Assembly (NCBI RefSeq): GCF_036245475.1
Contig: NZ_BTPM01000002.1
Span: forward strand, 1,116,001 to 1,180,000
DNA: 64,000 bases
Origin: Vibrio sp. 10N
GTDB lineage: Bacteria; Pseudomonadota; Gammaproteobacteria; Enterobacterales; Vibrionaceae
Direction of reading: 5' to 3'
The translations under genes and the position numbers were made by a program. The notes under the pieces were generated by a model. That model made no database searches, was not told where the DNA came from, and saw only the letters and a list, made by a program, of their open reading frames with translations. Each line of letters begins with the position of its first letter. Position 1 is the first letter of the stretch. Shown here piece after piece: positions 42,387 to 51,779 of this stretch.

Positions 42387-43346
42387 ATGCCACAAACAAG
42401 AGTAACCAGCTTGGCCAAAAATCGATTTAGCAATCTCGACCTAAATTTACTTCGTGTATTCAAAGTCCTATTAGAAGAAAAGAATATGCGCAAGGCCGCA
42501 GAGCGCTTGTTTGTATCTCAACCCGCGGTCAGCCAGTCTTTGCAAAAACTCAGACATCATTTTGACGACTTGTTATTTGTTAAAGTCAAAACAGGGCTTG
42601 CCCCGACCACGTATTCCGAACAACTTGCACAGGAGCTTTTACCGCTACTGCATCAATTGGAAAGCGTTATCAACGCCAGTAGCGAATTTGATCCCGCCGA
42701 TCTTGAAGGGGAAATCACCATCGCTCTGTCATCGCAGTTTGTGTTCTCGGTGTCTGGGCAACTCTACCGCCATTTCAAGCAGCAAGCCCCGAAACTAAGC
42801 GTGAACATCACCTCATGGAACGAGCACACTATTCAGGATATCGAAAAAGGTGAAATCCTGTTGGGTGTGAACGCTCCCATCACCGAGCAGTTTCCTTTCT
42901 TGGTCGAACAAGAGTTGACTGAACTGACTGCAAAATTGATCGTCAGGCGCGAACATCCGGTGATCGGCAGTCCCATAACTCCAGAAAGCCTTGTCTCCTA
43001 CCCTCTGGCACGACTGTTGGTGAGTGACTATAGCAAGCACAGCAGCCCGACGGTTGATACTTTCAAGCGTTTGGGCTTTGACTTAGAGGTCGGGTTTGCC
43101 TCTGAATTCCCGGTCGTGCTTATTGATGTGTTACGTCACTCCAATATGTTTATGGGTATTAACGATTGTTTTCCTATCCAAGACTATCCCGATTTAGTCA
43201 TGCTCGACCCTGAAATGGATGTTCCTGAGGCCCACTACACTGCCAATGGTTATTTCCATTCTCGACATGCCAATAGTGAAATGATGAACTGGTTTACCCA
43301 ATCTTTGTCTGATGTGTTTGAACGCAGTAAACAGCATCGTGATTGA
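42387..43346 (+). CDS. LysR-family transcriptional regulator
   Basis: About 319 residues from ATG 42387 (a TTG at 42348 would add 13). The HTH is clear: LRVFKVLLEEKNMRKAAERLFVSQPAVSQSLQKL. The effector domain of the NodD/LeuO-like type has HPVIGSPITPESLVSYPLARLL and ends with ANSEMMNWFTQSL. It reads in the same direction as the RND efflux pair 177 bases downstream and may control it. The target and ligand are unknown. The LeuO-like tail (short-circuiting 'RHANSEMMNWF') is common to a group of Vibrio regulators. Confidence 0.88.
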   Translation: MPQTRVTSLAKNRFSNLDLNLLRVFKVLLEEKNMRKAAERLFVSQPAVSQSLQKLRHHFDDLLFVKVKTGLAPTTYSEQLAQELLPLLHQLESVINASSEFDPADLEGEITIALSSQFVFSVSGQLYRHFKQQAPKLSVNITSWNEHTIQDIEKGEILLGVNAPITEQFPFLVEQELTELTAKLIVRREHPVIGSPITPESLVSYPLARLLVSDYSKHSSPTVDTFKRLGFDLEVGFASEFPVVLIDVLRHSNMFMGINDCFPIQDYPDLVMLDPEMDVPEAHYTANGYFHSRHANSEMMNWFTQSLSDVFERSKQHRD

Positions 43347-43522
43347 GCTTTAGATTGCGTGACCTTTCAAAAACAACTAGCAAAAGCAACTGGTTATTTC
43401 CGGATCAACGTCACACCCTTACCATCTTCTTGGTGTTTTACCATTCATTAATATAACCAAGGTAGACAGTAACGAAATTCATTGATTACCCTATATATTG
43501 CAGTTAGTTGTATAGGAAATTA

Positions 43523-44605
43523 ATGATGCGCCCCCAAAAAACATTAATAAAAGCATCGATATTAAGCGCTATGGCTCTACTCATCGGCTGTAGCGAACAA
43601 AGTGACACAGAGATGACCGCTGTCGAGCCGTTGACAGTGTCAACAACCCATGTAGAGCTGAAACCTTCATATCAGGTAAAACGCGAATACGTAGGGACTA
43701 TCAAGGCAGGTCAACAAGCCAATCTTGGGTTTGAGCTCGCTGGAAAGGTTGAGGCTATCTTAGTCGATGTCGGCGATACCGTGACAAAAGGTGCTCCGCT
43801 GATCCAGCTCAACACCGACCTTTTGCAGACCGAGCTTGGCCAGCTAAATGCGCAAGACAGAGAAGTACGCGCTCAACTCAACCTCGTCAATGCCAACCTA
43901 AAGCGTCAACAATCACTTAAAACAAAAGGCTTTAGTGCCGATGCAGAAATCGATGCATTGACCAGTGAAAAAGGCGTATTACAAGCGAATCTAGTGCGAC
44001 TTCAGGCGGCAATCAACGCCAACAAACTCAGAATAGACAAATCCACCATTCTTGCCCCCTACGATGGACGTGTCGCCGAGCGTCACGTCTCATTGGGTGA
44101 TGTGGTCAATGTCGGCACACCAACTCTTGTGCTGCTTGCAACAGAAGGCAAAGAGGCTTTTATCGGTATCCCTGCTCAGCAGCTCAAACGCGTAACAGCG
44201 CTTAGCGCCCCAACAGTGCGTGTCGGTAACAATGAATATTCCGTAGCGCTGCTCAACCCAGGAGCCATGGTCGATACCCTATCGAGAAGTGTTGGACTGA
44301 GATATCAACTTCCAGAAGGCTCAGATGTGCTTGAAGGACAACTGGCCTATCTTTCGTTTGATGAAACAGTACCAGACAAAGGGTATTGGGTACCGCTAAC
44401 AGCGCTGATTGATGGTCTTAGAGGCGTATGGAATGTCTATGTCGTTGGCGATAATAACCAAGTAGAAAGGCGCAGTGTGAATGTACTGTATGCCGATAGC
44501 GAGCGAGCCTTTGTCTCCGGTGCCATTACCGATGGTGAAGCGATCATTGCCAGTGGCTTGCACCGCGTCGTGCCAGGACAGCCGGTTGAAATCGCAAAAC
44601 AGTAG
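43523..44605 (+). CDS. RND efflux periplasmic adaptor (MFP) lipoprotein
   Basis: About 360 residues. The N-terminal signal ends in a lipobox (LLIGC, lipid on Cys23), then the HlyD/AcrA-type order: YVGTIKAGQQANLGFELAGKVEAILVDVGDTVTKGAPLIQL (half-lipoyl), a coiled-coil hairpin rich in Leu/Gln, STILAPYDGRVAERHVSLGDVV (second half), and a beta-barrel. It links an inner-membrane RND pump to an outer-membrane channel. Start at ATG 43523, with AGGA upstream. It is eight bases before the pump gene; no TolC-like gene follows. Confidence 0.92.
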   Translation: MMRPQKTLIKASILSAMALLIGCSEQSDTEMTAVEPLTVSTTHVELKPSYQVKREYVGTIKAGQQANLGFELAGKVEAILVDVGDTVTKGAPLIQLNTDLLQTELGQLNAQDREVRAQLNLVNANLKRQQSLKTKGFSADAEIDALTSEKGVLQANLVRLQAAINANKLRIDKSTILAPYDGRVAERHVSLGDVVNVGTPTLVLLATEGKEAFIGIPAQQLKRVTALSAPTVRVGNNEYSVALLNPGAMVDTLSRSVGLRYQLPEGSDVLEGQLAYLSFDETVPDKGYWVPLTALIDGLRGVWNVYVVGDNNQVERRSVNVLYADSERAFVSGAITDGEAIIASGLHRVVPGQPVEIAKQ

Positions 44606-44613
44606 GGAACACT

Positions 44614-47600
44614 ATGAAGCTTATTGATGCGATTACCAATACTCGTTTATTGCTCCTAATCACCGCCCTGCTCATTGTAAGTGGTCTTGCTGCCTTTACC
44701 TCACTTCCGCGCGCTGAAGATCCGATAATCAGCAACCGATTTGCCAATGTCACGACCAGCTTCCCAGGTGCCAGTGCCGAGCGCGTCGAAACTTTAGTGA
44801 CCGAGGTAGTAGAAAATAAGCTGCGTGAGCTAAGCGAAGTTAAACTCCTCACATCGAGCTCTCGTCCCGGCGTTTCCATCGTCACGATTGAACTTAAAGA
44901 CGAAGTTGTTAAACCAGAGCCAGTCTGGTCGAAAGCAAGAGACAAGCTTTCTGACGTTGAACCTCTACTGCCCTTAGGGACAGCGCCCCCGGATCTCGAC
45001 AGCGATCATACCTATGCGTTTACCGTTATCACTTCACTGACTTGGGATGGGGCTGGAGATGCGGATATATTAACTCTAGGACGCTATGCCAAAGAGCTAG
45101 CTAAACGCCTGCGTACCTTGTCCGGCACCGAATTTGTTGACGAATATGCGATGCCGGAAGAAGAAATCCAAGTTAACCTGCGAACCGCTGACGCCGCAGC
45201 TTTTGGCTCATCCAGTATTCAAATCGGTGACAGTCTACGCGGAGCCGATGCGAAAAACTCTGCGGGTCAATTAGTGAGTCAGTACTCACGTTTTGGTTTA
45301 GAAATTGAATCCGAGCTAGACTCGATTGAACGCATCAAACAAGTGCCGCTGCTGGTCGCCAAAAACGGTCACATTATTCGCGTTGAAGATATCGCGACCG
45401 TCTCTCGAAGTCAGAAAACACCCGAAAAGGAAGTCGCGATTATCGACAGTCACCCCGGCGTCATAGTTGCAGCGCGCATGGAGCCGCAGCTGAGAGTGGA
45501 TCAATGGACAATGCGAGCCAAAACCGTCATTGATCAGTTTGAGCGCGAATTACCAAGCAATATTAAAGTCACTCTGTTGTTTGATCAGCAAAGCTACACC
45601 ACTACTCGATTGGTCGACCTTGGCCAAAGTTTGCTTATCGGTTTTTCGCTCATTCTTATTGTGTTGTTCGTTACCCTTGGAGTGCGCGCGGCGATATTGG
45701 TAGCGGTTGCACTCCCGCTAACCTGCATGATCACCTTGTCATTAATGAAAATGACCGCCATCCCCATTAACCAAATGTCAGTAACGGGACTGATAGTAGC
45801 CCTTGGGATCATGGTCGACAATGCCGTGGTGATGGTCGACACCATTCAAAGCTATCGCCTGAAAGGTCAAGCTAGGCTCGAAGCCACCATCAATGCTATC
45901 TCCCACTTGTGGGTTCCGCTACTCGGCTCAACACTGACGACCATATTAGCGTTCGCCCCCATCTTTCTTATGCCGGGAGCCACGGGGGAGTTTGTGGGTG
46001 CCATCGCGATTACTGTATCGTTTTCTTTAGTCGGCTCCTACATTTTGTCGCACACCGTCATCGCGGGCTTTGCCACTATGCTGTTACCTAGCCACGCCTC
46101 TGGTGATCATTGGTATAACACTGGGTTGCGAATCCCAGCCTTGACCAAAGGATTTAGCCAATCGGTCAGGTTAGCGATCAAACATCCCGCCATTTCCCTT
46201 GTCGCCGTGCTTGCTGTGCCGATCACTGGCTATTGGAGTATGTCTCAATTAACCGAACAATTCTTCCCGCCATCGGATCGAGATATGTTTGAAGTACAAG
46301 TGTATTTGCCCCCGCAAGCGAGTCTATACGCAACCAAAGCAACGACAGACGATGTAGATAAGATTATCCGCTCCTACTCTGGTGTTGAGCGAGTTGATTG
46401 GCTAGTGGGTGCTAACTTCCCTTCGTTTTATTACAACTTGCAAGCCACGCAAAATAACGCACCTTATTTCTCGCAAGCCATGGTGAAAATGGACAACTTC
46501 CAGCAAGCAAATATTCTTATTCCTGAGCTACAAGCAAGGCTCAATCGAGAACTTCCTGCGGCTCAGATCTTGGTTCGTAAGCTTGAACAAGGCCCTCCAT
46601 TTAGGGCCCCTATTGAACTTCGCGTTTATGGCGAAAACCTCAATCAGCTCAAAGCAATAGGTGAAGACATTCGTCTTATTCTGGCCAATACTCCTCATGT
46701 CACTCATACTCGAGAAACCCTTCAGCCTGGCACGCCCAAAGTATGGCTCAAAGTGGATGAAGACACTGCGAAACTCAATGGTATTTCGCTCAATCAGTTT
46801 GCCAATATGCTGCAAGCAACATTGGTTGGCCGCGAAACAGGCTCGGTCACCGAAGGAAGTGAATCCATACCGATACGTGTCCGCGTCGCCAATGAAGAGC
46901 GCGAAAATTTATCACACCTTGGCAATTTGAGACTGCCCATCGCCTCTGAGGCTTACACCACTGGGGTCAATGTTTCCACCCTAGCCGATCTTGAACTGAC
47001 CACCAGCCGCGGCGCGATCACTCGTCGTAACGGCGAACGTGTCAACACGATTGAAGGCTACATCCAAGCTGGTGTATTACCACAGACGGTTCTAAACGAG
47101 TTTCAACAACGACTGGAGTCTTATCCTTTACCTGCTGGTTATCGTATCGATTTTGGTGGAGAGTCGGCAGAGCGTGATCGTTCAGTGGCCCTACTGATAT
47201 CCAACATTTCGGTGGTCGTGGTGCTGATGGTCCTAGTCGTGGTTATGTCGTTCAACTCATTTAGACTAAGCTCTATCATTTTTATGGTTGCCGGACTCGC
47301 AGGGGGCTTGGGATTGCTATCGGTCTGGGTGTTTAACTACCCATTTGGCTTCACCGTGATTATCGCAATGCTTGGCATCATGGGGCTCGCCATCAACGCG
47401 GCAATCGTCATACTTGCGGAGCTGAGAATGGATGCAAAGGCGGCCAGTGGGGATATTGAAGCATCGGTTGATGCAGTGATGTCTTGTACCCGTCATATCA
47501 CCTCTACCACAATCACCACCGTCGGCGGTTTTATGCCACTGATTATCGCAGGTGGTGGCTTTTGGCCTCCATTTGCCGTCGCCATCGCTGGCGGAACCGT

Positions 47601-47706
47601 GCTAACGACGTTACTGTCGTTCTATTTTGTGCCTGTGATGTATCGCTTGATGGTGAAGAAATCGACTCAACACCCATCCATCGCAACGAATAAGCAAACC
47701 AGTTAA
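44614..47706 (+). CDS. RND efflux transporter permease (AcrB/HAE1-like)
   Basis: 1030 residues, full length for an RND pump. It starts MKLIDAITNTRLLLLITALLIV, then FPGASAERVETLVT, the periplasmic porter and docking domains, and twelve TM helices. The proton-relay region of TM4 is GLIVALGIMVDNAVVMVDTIQ, with the Asp pair expected for drug exporters. A second internal repeat has GIMGLAINAAIVILAELRMD. It lacks the CusA methionine set, so metal export is not suggested. Substrate unknown; probably lipophilic compounds. Forms an operon with the adaptor and is followed by a weak hairpin (47764). Confidence 0.93.
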   Translation: MKLIDAITNTRLLLLITALLIVSGLAAFTSLPRAEDPIISNRFANVTTSFPGASAERVETLVTEVVENKLRELSEVKLLTSSSRPGVSIVTIELKDEVVKPEPVWSKARDKLSDVEPLLPLGTAPPDLDSDHTYAFTVITSLTWDGAGDADILTLGRYAKELAKRLRTLSGTEFVDEYAMPEEEIQVNLRTADAAAFGSSSIQIGDSLRGADAKNSAGQLVSQYSRFGLEIESELDSIERIKQVPLLVAKNGHIIRVEDIATVSRSQKTPEKEVAIIDSHPGVIVAARMEPQLRVDQWTMRAKTVIDQFERELPSNIKVTLLFDQQSYTTTRLVDLGQSLLIGFSLILIVLFVTLGVRAAILVAVALPLTCMITLSLMKMTAIPINQMSVTGLIVALGIMVDNAVVMVDTIQSYRLKGQARLEATINAISHLWVPLLGSTLTTILAFAPIFLMPGATGEFVGAIAITVSFSLVGSYILSHTVIAGFATMLLPSHASGDHWYNTGLRIPALTKGFSQSVRLAIKHPAISLVAVLAVPITGYWSMSQLTEQFFPPSDRDMFEVQVYLPPQASLYATKATTDDVDKIIRSYSGVERVDWLVGANFPSFYYNLQATQNNAPYFSQAMVKMDNFQQANILIPELQARLNRELPAAQILVRKLEQGPPFRAPIELRVYGENLNQLKAIGEDIRLILANTPHVTHTRETLQPGTPKVWLKVDEDTAKLNGISLNQFANMLQATLVGRETGSVTEGSESIPIRVRVANEERENLSHLGNLRLPIASEAYTTGVNVSTLADLELTTSRGAITRRNGERVNTIEGYIQAGVLPQTVLNEFQQRLESYPLPAGYRIDFGGESAERDRSVALLISNISVVVVLMVLVVVMSFNSFRLSSIIFMVAGLAGGLGLLSVWVFNYPFGFTVIIAMLGIMGLAINAAIVILAELRMDAKAASGDIEASVDAVMSCTRHITSTTITTVGGFMPLIIAGGGFWPPFAVAIAGGTVLTTLLSFYFVPVMYRLMVKKSTQHPSIATNKQTS

Positions 47707-47763
47707 GCCGTGATAAGCACGCAGAAAATGCAACAAGTCGTGCGGCTTTGTCATACTAATTGA

Positions 47764-47787
47764 CCCCTCTTCACACGAGAAGAGGGG
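47764..47787 (+). terminator. Hairpin after the RND operon
   Basis: CCCCTCTTC and GAAGAGGGG form a 9-bp stem with loop ACACGA, 58 bases after the stop. No T-run, so only a possible terminator. Confidence 0.45.
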
Positions 47788-47990
47788 CCTTGAGGTACTG
47801 TTCTTGTACACAACTCTTTGTAAAACAAAGCCTCAGCACCTGCGCCCGCCAGCTTCGATTCACAACCACATCAAGTCCATATTCAGCGACGATTCTAGAC
47901 CGAGCTTTGCCTAAATGAAGCCGCTCCACATTAGTAATACTCACCCTGTTGATTAGAAAAACTCGTGCTCATGCCCCACATTCTTATCCA
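47771..47990 (-). pseudogene. Possible relic of a LytTR-type DNA-binding domain
   Basis: On the minus strand 47771 to about 47975 is open and reads VFLINRVSITNVERLHLG, then KARSRIVAEYGLDVVVNRSW, which recalls the end of a LytTR domain (R/H-R-S-x-x-V-N-L-x-x-V-x-x-L ... V-S-R-S). An upstream stretch in another frame ends GHEHEFF, implying a frameshift. It has no start. The remaining part of this 368-bp gap holds only the POT gene's promoter. Low certainty. Confidence 0.35.
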
Positions 47991-48074
47991 ATGACAAAAC
48001 ATGTAACAAATTTTGTCTGTTACCATACAGCTGGATATTTAAACCACTTAATATGAATTATTAAGGATAAAGTT

Positions 48075-49559
48075 ATGTGGAACAAGTTAAACAAATCCAT
48101 GATGTTCTGCCAAATGATGTTTGGGCTGTCATTTTATGGCGTTATGGTAATACTCACTCGATTCTTTCTTGAGAACCTCGACTATAGTGAAGCAGACACT
48201 ATGATGGTGGTCGGCGCGTTTTCATCCATTGGCCCACTGTTCGCGATAGCAGGTGGCTTCATCGCCGATAAGTTTTTAGGTGCGTGTCGCTCGCTAACTA
48301 TCGCTTACCTTGGGTTTACCTGCGGTTATGCTCTACTTGTATTAGGAGCATCGACCGTGAACATTCCAATGAGTTTGGCCGGTATTGCTCTTGCAAGTTA
48401 CGCTCGTGGCTTAATGTCCCCTTCTTATCCAAGCCTTTATAAGCGCACGTTCAAAAGCCAAGAAGATTTTGAGAATGGCTACCCGGTGAATTACTCCGTC
48501 AATAATGTTGGTGCACTGCTTGGCCAATACCTATTCCCAATGTTTGTTCTGGTGATTGGTTTCTATGGCAGCTTTGCTCTGTCTGGCATTTTGGCCTTTG
48601 CCGCTCTATTTATGCTGTTTACGTTCAGAAAACAGTTACAGGGTATCGGTGCTGACATCGACAAAGCGCCAGTTTCGAGCGCGAACTGGATCAAATTTGC
48701 AATCACCTCTGTGGCGATGATCGGCATGGTATTCTTCATGTTCTCCAACATGGATATTGGTAAGAACATCGTTTATGCCATTGGTCTTGCAGCGATCGGC
48801 TATTTCATCTCTCTCATGTTCAAAGCAGAAAAAGCCGATGCACTGCGTATGGGCACCATTATCATCGTGACAATTCTTACCACGGCATTCTTTGTTTATT
48901 ACGGACAAATGATGACATCAATGACCATGGTGACCATCAATACTATGCGTGGCGACCTGTTTGGCATCATTCCAATCGCCCCTGAAGCGTCAATGTCAAT
49001 GAACCCACTGTGGTGTATCGTGGCAGGCCCTGTGATTGCCGCAACCTTCTCAGGTCTAGAAAAGCGCAATATTCACTTCACCACGGCGACTAAGATTGGC
49101 TTTTCATTCATCATGACTGCGATTGCCTTTGGTATCTTGGCGTTTGCTGTGAAAAACGTTGGAGAAGATGTCATTATCCGCCCAGAAGTATTCTTGGTAA
49201 TCCACTTCTTCCAAGCCTTTGCAGAAGTCATCGTAGGTTCACTGGTGGTAGCGTTTATCCTATCTGTAGCGCCCAAACATATTGAAAACTTCTCGGTAAG
49301 TTTATTCTCTGTCGCTATTGCACTGTCTGGAATTGTTGGTGCGGTATTCTCGACTTCCATTGCTGCCGAGAAAGGCCAAGAGATCACCCAAGAGTTTGTA
49401 CAAACGGTGTACGGTGACTACTTTGGACTACTCACCATGTTGGCCGTGGTGATGGTACTGGTTGCGCTGCTCTCTTCGATAGCGATTCGCAAGATGCTAG
49501 CGGCCGCCGATGCACATCAACCTAAAGAGCAAGTAGAGTTGACCGAAGCGGAAAGCTGA
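48075..49559 (+). CDS. POT/PTR-family proton-dependent peptide transporter
   Basis: 494 residues with about 12-14 helices. The N-terminal half has FGLSFYGVMVILTRFFLENL and GGFIADKFLGACRSLTIAYLG (MFS motif A-like loop), then YPVNYSVNNVGALLGQYLFP, close to the FYxxINxGSL motif of POT transporters. The C-terminal half ends with IIRPEVFLVIHFFQAFAEVIVG, where POT proteins carry a conserved Glu in helix 10. It likely imports di- or tripeptides with protons. The E-x-x-E-R/K motif of the classical POT helix 1 is not visible, so the substrate may differ. Good terminator follows. Confidence 0.82.
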   Translation: MWNKLNKSMMFCQMMFGLSFYGVMVILTRFFLENLDYSEADTMMVVGAFSSIGPLFAIAGGFIADKFLGACRSLTIAYLGFTCGYALLVLGASTVNIPMSLAGIALASYARGLMSPSYPSLYKRTFKSQEDFENGYPVNYSVNNVGALLGQYLFPMFVLVIGFYGSFALSGILAFAALFMLFTFRKQLQGIGADIDKAPVSSANWIKFAITSVAMIGMVFFMFSNMDIGKNIVYAIGLAAIGYFISLMFKAEKADALRMGTIIIVTILTTAFFVYYGQMMTSMTMVTINTMRGDLFGIIPIAPEASMSMNPLWCIVAGPVIAATFSGLEKRNIHFTTATKIGFSFIMTAIAFGILAFAVKNVGEDVIIRPEVFLVIHFFQAFAEVIVGSLVVAFILSVAPKHIENFSVSLFSVAIALSGIVGAVFSTSIAAEKGQEITQEFVQTVYGDYFGLLTMLAVVMVLVALLSSIAIRKMLAAADAHQPKEQVELTEAES

Positions 49560-49563
49560 TTTA

Positions 49564-49598
49564 AAAAAGCTCGTTACTGAAGCTGTAACGAGCTTTTT
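49564..49598. terminator. Bidirectional terminator between POT gene and cbb3 operon
   Basis: AAAAAGCTCGTTAC and GTAACGAGCTTTTT form a 14-bp stem with a seven-base loop. A- and T-runs on both sides serve the convergent genes. Confidence 0.93.
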
Positions 49599-49622
49599 AA
49601 TTGTGTTCAGCTAACTCTGTAG

Positions 49623-51779
49623 TCAGTTGACATTGATGCTACCATCACGCTGATCATACATTTCAGGCGTGACGTGTAGCCCGCCGGAATAGCCGGCTTT
49701 CTCTAGCATTTCCCTAACTTGCCTGACATCCTCTTCCGTTACTGGTGCCTCACGAGCCCCCAGATTGAGTCGAACAAAACTGATGAGCTCAGCCAATTTC
49801 TTATCGGATAACACGTCCTCAAAACTGGCCATTGGCATAAAGTTACGATCTTTATCTAAGTAAGTAGGCTGAAGCCCACGAATCGTCACAGCAATAGTGT
49901 TGAAGGGGTCACTGTGCATAATGATGCCATTGTTTAGTAAAGTCGGCGCAATAGGATCTCGGCCTTTACCATCCGCACCATGGCAGGCTCCACAGGTTTG
50001 ATTGTATACCGCGTATATGTCTTGTTCATACGAGGCTTCATCGAACCCTTTAGGCTCTAGCCTAACCGCAGTTTCGCTGATCAGATTGTGCGTATCCCCC
50101 GCGAGTAGATAATAAGACATTGACTCGATATCTTCTCTCGTCATCAGGCTTAAGCTGTTTTTAATCACATCAGCCATACCCGCAAAGGCACTGCCTTTGT
50201 CAGAATGCCCGGTGTGTAAAAAGTCCGTCAGTGAAGTAAGGTCCCAGCCGTCGATGAACAATTCATCTGCGGTGATATCAGGCGCGTGCCAGCCATCAAT
50301 GAGGTTTCCTTGGAAAATCCGCTTGTTATCCAAAGCTTGAGCAATATTTCGTGGTGTGTGGCACTCAGAGCAATGCCCAAGCCCAGCCACCCAATACTTA
50401 CCGCGCTGCCATTTGTCGACGTCCTCTACTATACCTTGAAGCTCAGCAGGTAGTTCGTAATCCATTGGCTTGCGGTCAGCAAACACAATGTCCCATGCCA
50501 GCAACCCCAAACGAATATTGGATGGGAACATCATCTGGTTGGCGTCATTGCGTCGCGGTACCGCCGCGATGGACTGCATGTACGCCCACATATCTTGTAA
50601 ATCTTGCTCGGTAACATGCTGATAGGAAGTGAAGGGCATGGCTGGATAGAGATAGCCATGTCTGCCTTTGCCATCCACCAACGCGGCTCTAAAATCCTCG
50701 TAATCATAGCTACCGATGCCCTCGGTAACATGAGGCGTGATGTTAGTAGAGAAAATGGTTCCGAACGGAGTCACAAATGGCAAGCCGCCAGCAAATGGCT
50801 CTCCGCCTTCAGCGCTGTGACAAGCGACACAGTCCCCCGCGTGCGCTAGGTATTCACCGCGTTGTACCGCTTGCTCATCCAGCGCAGCAAGTCGATCATC
50901 ATTTTGGACCCGAGCGGCAGTGATGTACGCGCCAATCGCCAAGATCTCATTTTGGGAGAGCTGCTCTCCAAACGCTGGCATCACATTGTTGAGCCCCCTA
51001 CGAATGGTGTGCTGGATTTCATCAATACTCCCGCCATGGAGCCAAATATTATCCGAAAGATCCGGTACGCCCGTTTCGGTGTTCACCAAACGGCCATCCC
51101 CATGACACGATGAACAGGTCTCTACAAATAACGCTTTCCCAAGCTCTACTTTGACATCCGGTACATCAGTATGCCTTTGATTCAATGACGCGAGGTAGTA
51201 TGAGATCTTCGAGATTTCATCTGGCCGCAACACGTCGACCCACCCAGGCATAGCCCCGTTACGCCCTAATTCAATGGAGTGAATAATCGCCTCATCCGAT
51301 CCACCGTATAGCCATTCGTTATCGATAAGGTTTGGGAAATGTTTCGCCCCTTGAGCGTTGTCGCGATGGCAGGCGGCGCAGTGCGTTTGGAACAACATTC
51401 GTCCAGACGAGACTATTTCTTTATTGCCTGCCAGCGCAATAAGGGATTGATCTTGTGCCTGTTGCAACTGCGCATCGAGTGTCGTGGTCGGCGCACTGAG
51501 TTTGTCATCGGCTTGATCGTAATTGAGCAACCCTGCCCAGCCACTGAGGCCCGGATACAAAATCAGATAACCGATTGAGATAACAAACGCGGCAAAGTAA
51601 GCGACAAACAAAATCGTCGGCGGCGGTGCGTCTTTTTCTTCTATACCATCAAAGGTATCTAGCACTGCATCCTTATCGGCCTGATGGTTAGTGCGCCAGT
51701 ATTTGATGATCACAGCCACCATTAATACAAAGAAAACAACGGTGCCTATGGCGGCCCATAGAGTCCAGAAACTACTCAT
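49623..51779 (-). CDS. CcoP-type cytochrome c fused to a three-haem dehydrogenase cytochrome
   Basis: 718 residues, over twice the length of a normal CcoP. It begins like CcoP with one helix (FWTLWAAIGTVVFFVLMVAVIIKY), PPPTILFVAYFAAFVISIGYLILYPGL and then two haem sites CAACH (134-138) and CSSCH (222-226). A third to fifth site follow: CVACH (317-321), CSECH (470-474) and CGACH (596-600), with the pattern of the three-haem cytochrome subunit of alcohol/gluconate-type dehydrogenases (GEYLAHAGDCVACHS, GLGHCSECHTPRN). So electrons could pass from a periplasmic dehydrogenase straight to the oxidase. Last gene of ccoN-ccoO-ccoP, overlapping ccoO by four bases. No partner dehydrogenase gene lies in the window. 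Confidence 0.9.
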   Translation of the reverse strand: MSSFWTLWAAIGTVVFFVLMVAVIIKYWRTNHQADKDAVLDTFDGIEEKDAPPPTILFVAYFAAFVISIGYLILYPGLSGWAGLLNYDQADDKLSAPTTTLDAQLQQAQDQSLIALAGNKEIVSSGRMLFQTHCAACHRDNAQGAKHFPNLIDNEWLYGGSDEAIIHSIELGRNGAMPGWVDVLRPDEISKISYYLASLNQRHTDVPDVKVELGKALFVETCSSCHGDGRLVNTETGVPDLSDNIWLHGGSIDEIQHTIRRGLNNVMPAFGEQLSQNEILAIGAYITAARVQNDDRLAALDEQAVQRGEYLAHAGDCVACHSAEGGEPFAGGLPFVTPFGTIFSTNITPHVTEGIGSYDYEDFRAALVDGKGRHGYLYPAMPFTSYQHVTEQDLQDMWAYMQSIAAVPRRNDANQMMFPSNIRLGLLAWDIVFADRKPMDYELPAELQGIVEDVDKWQRGKYWVAGLGHCSECHTPRNIAQALDNKRIFQGNLIDGWHAPDITADELFIDGWDLTSLTDFLHTGHSDKGSAFAGMADVIKNSLSLMTREDIESMSYYLLAGDTHNLISETAVRLEPKGFDEASYEQDIYAVYNQTCGACHGADGKGRDPIAPTLLNNGIIMHSDPFNTIAVTIRGLQPTYLDKDRNFMPMASFEDVLSDKKLAELISFVRLNLGAREAPVTEEDVRQVREMLEKAGYSGGLHVTPEMYDQRDGSINVN

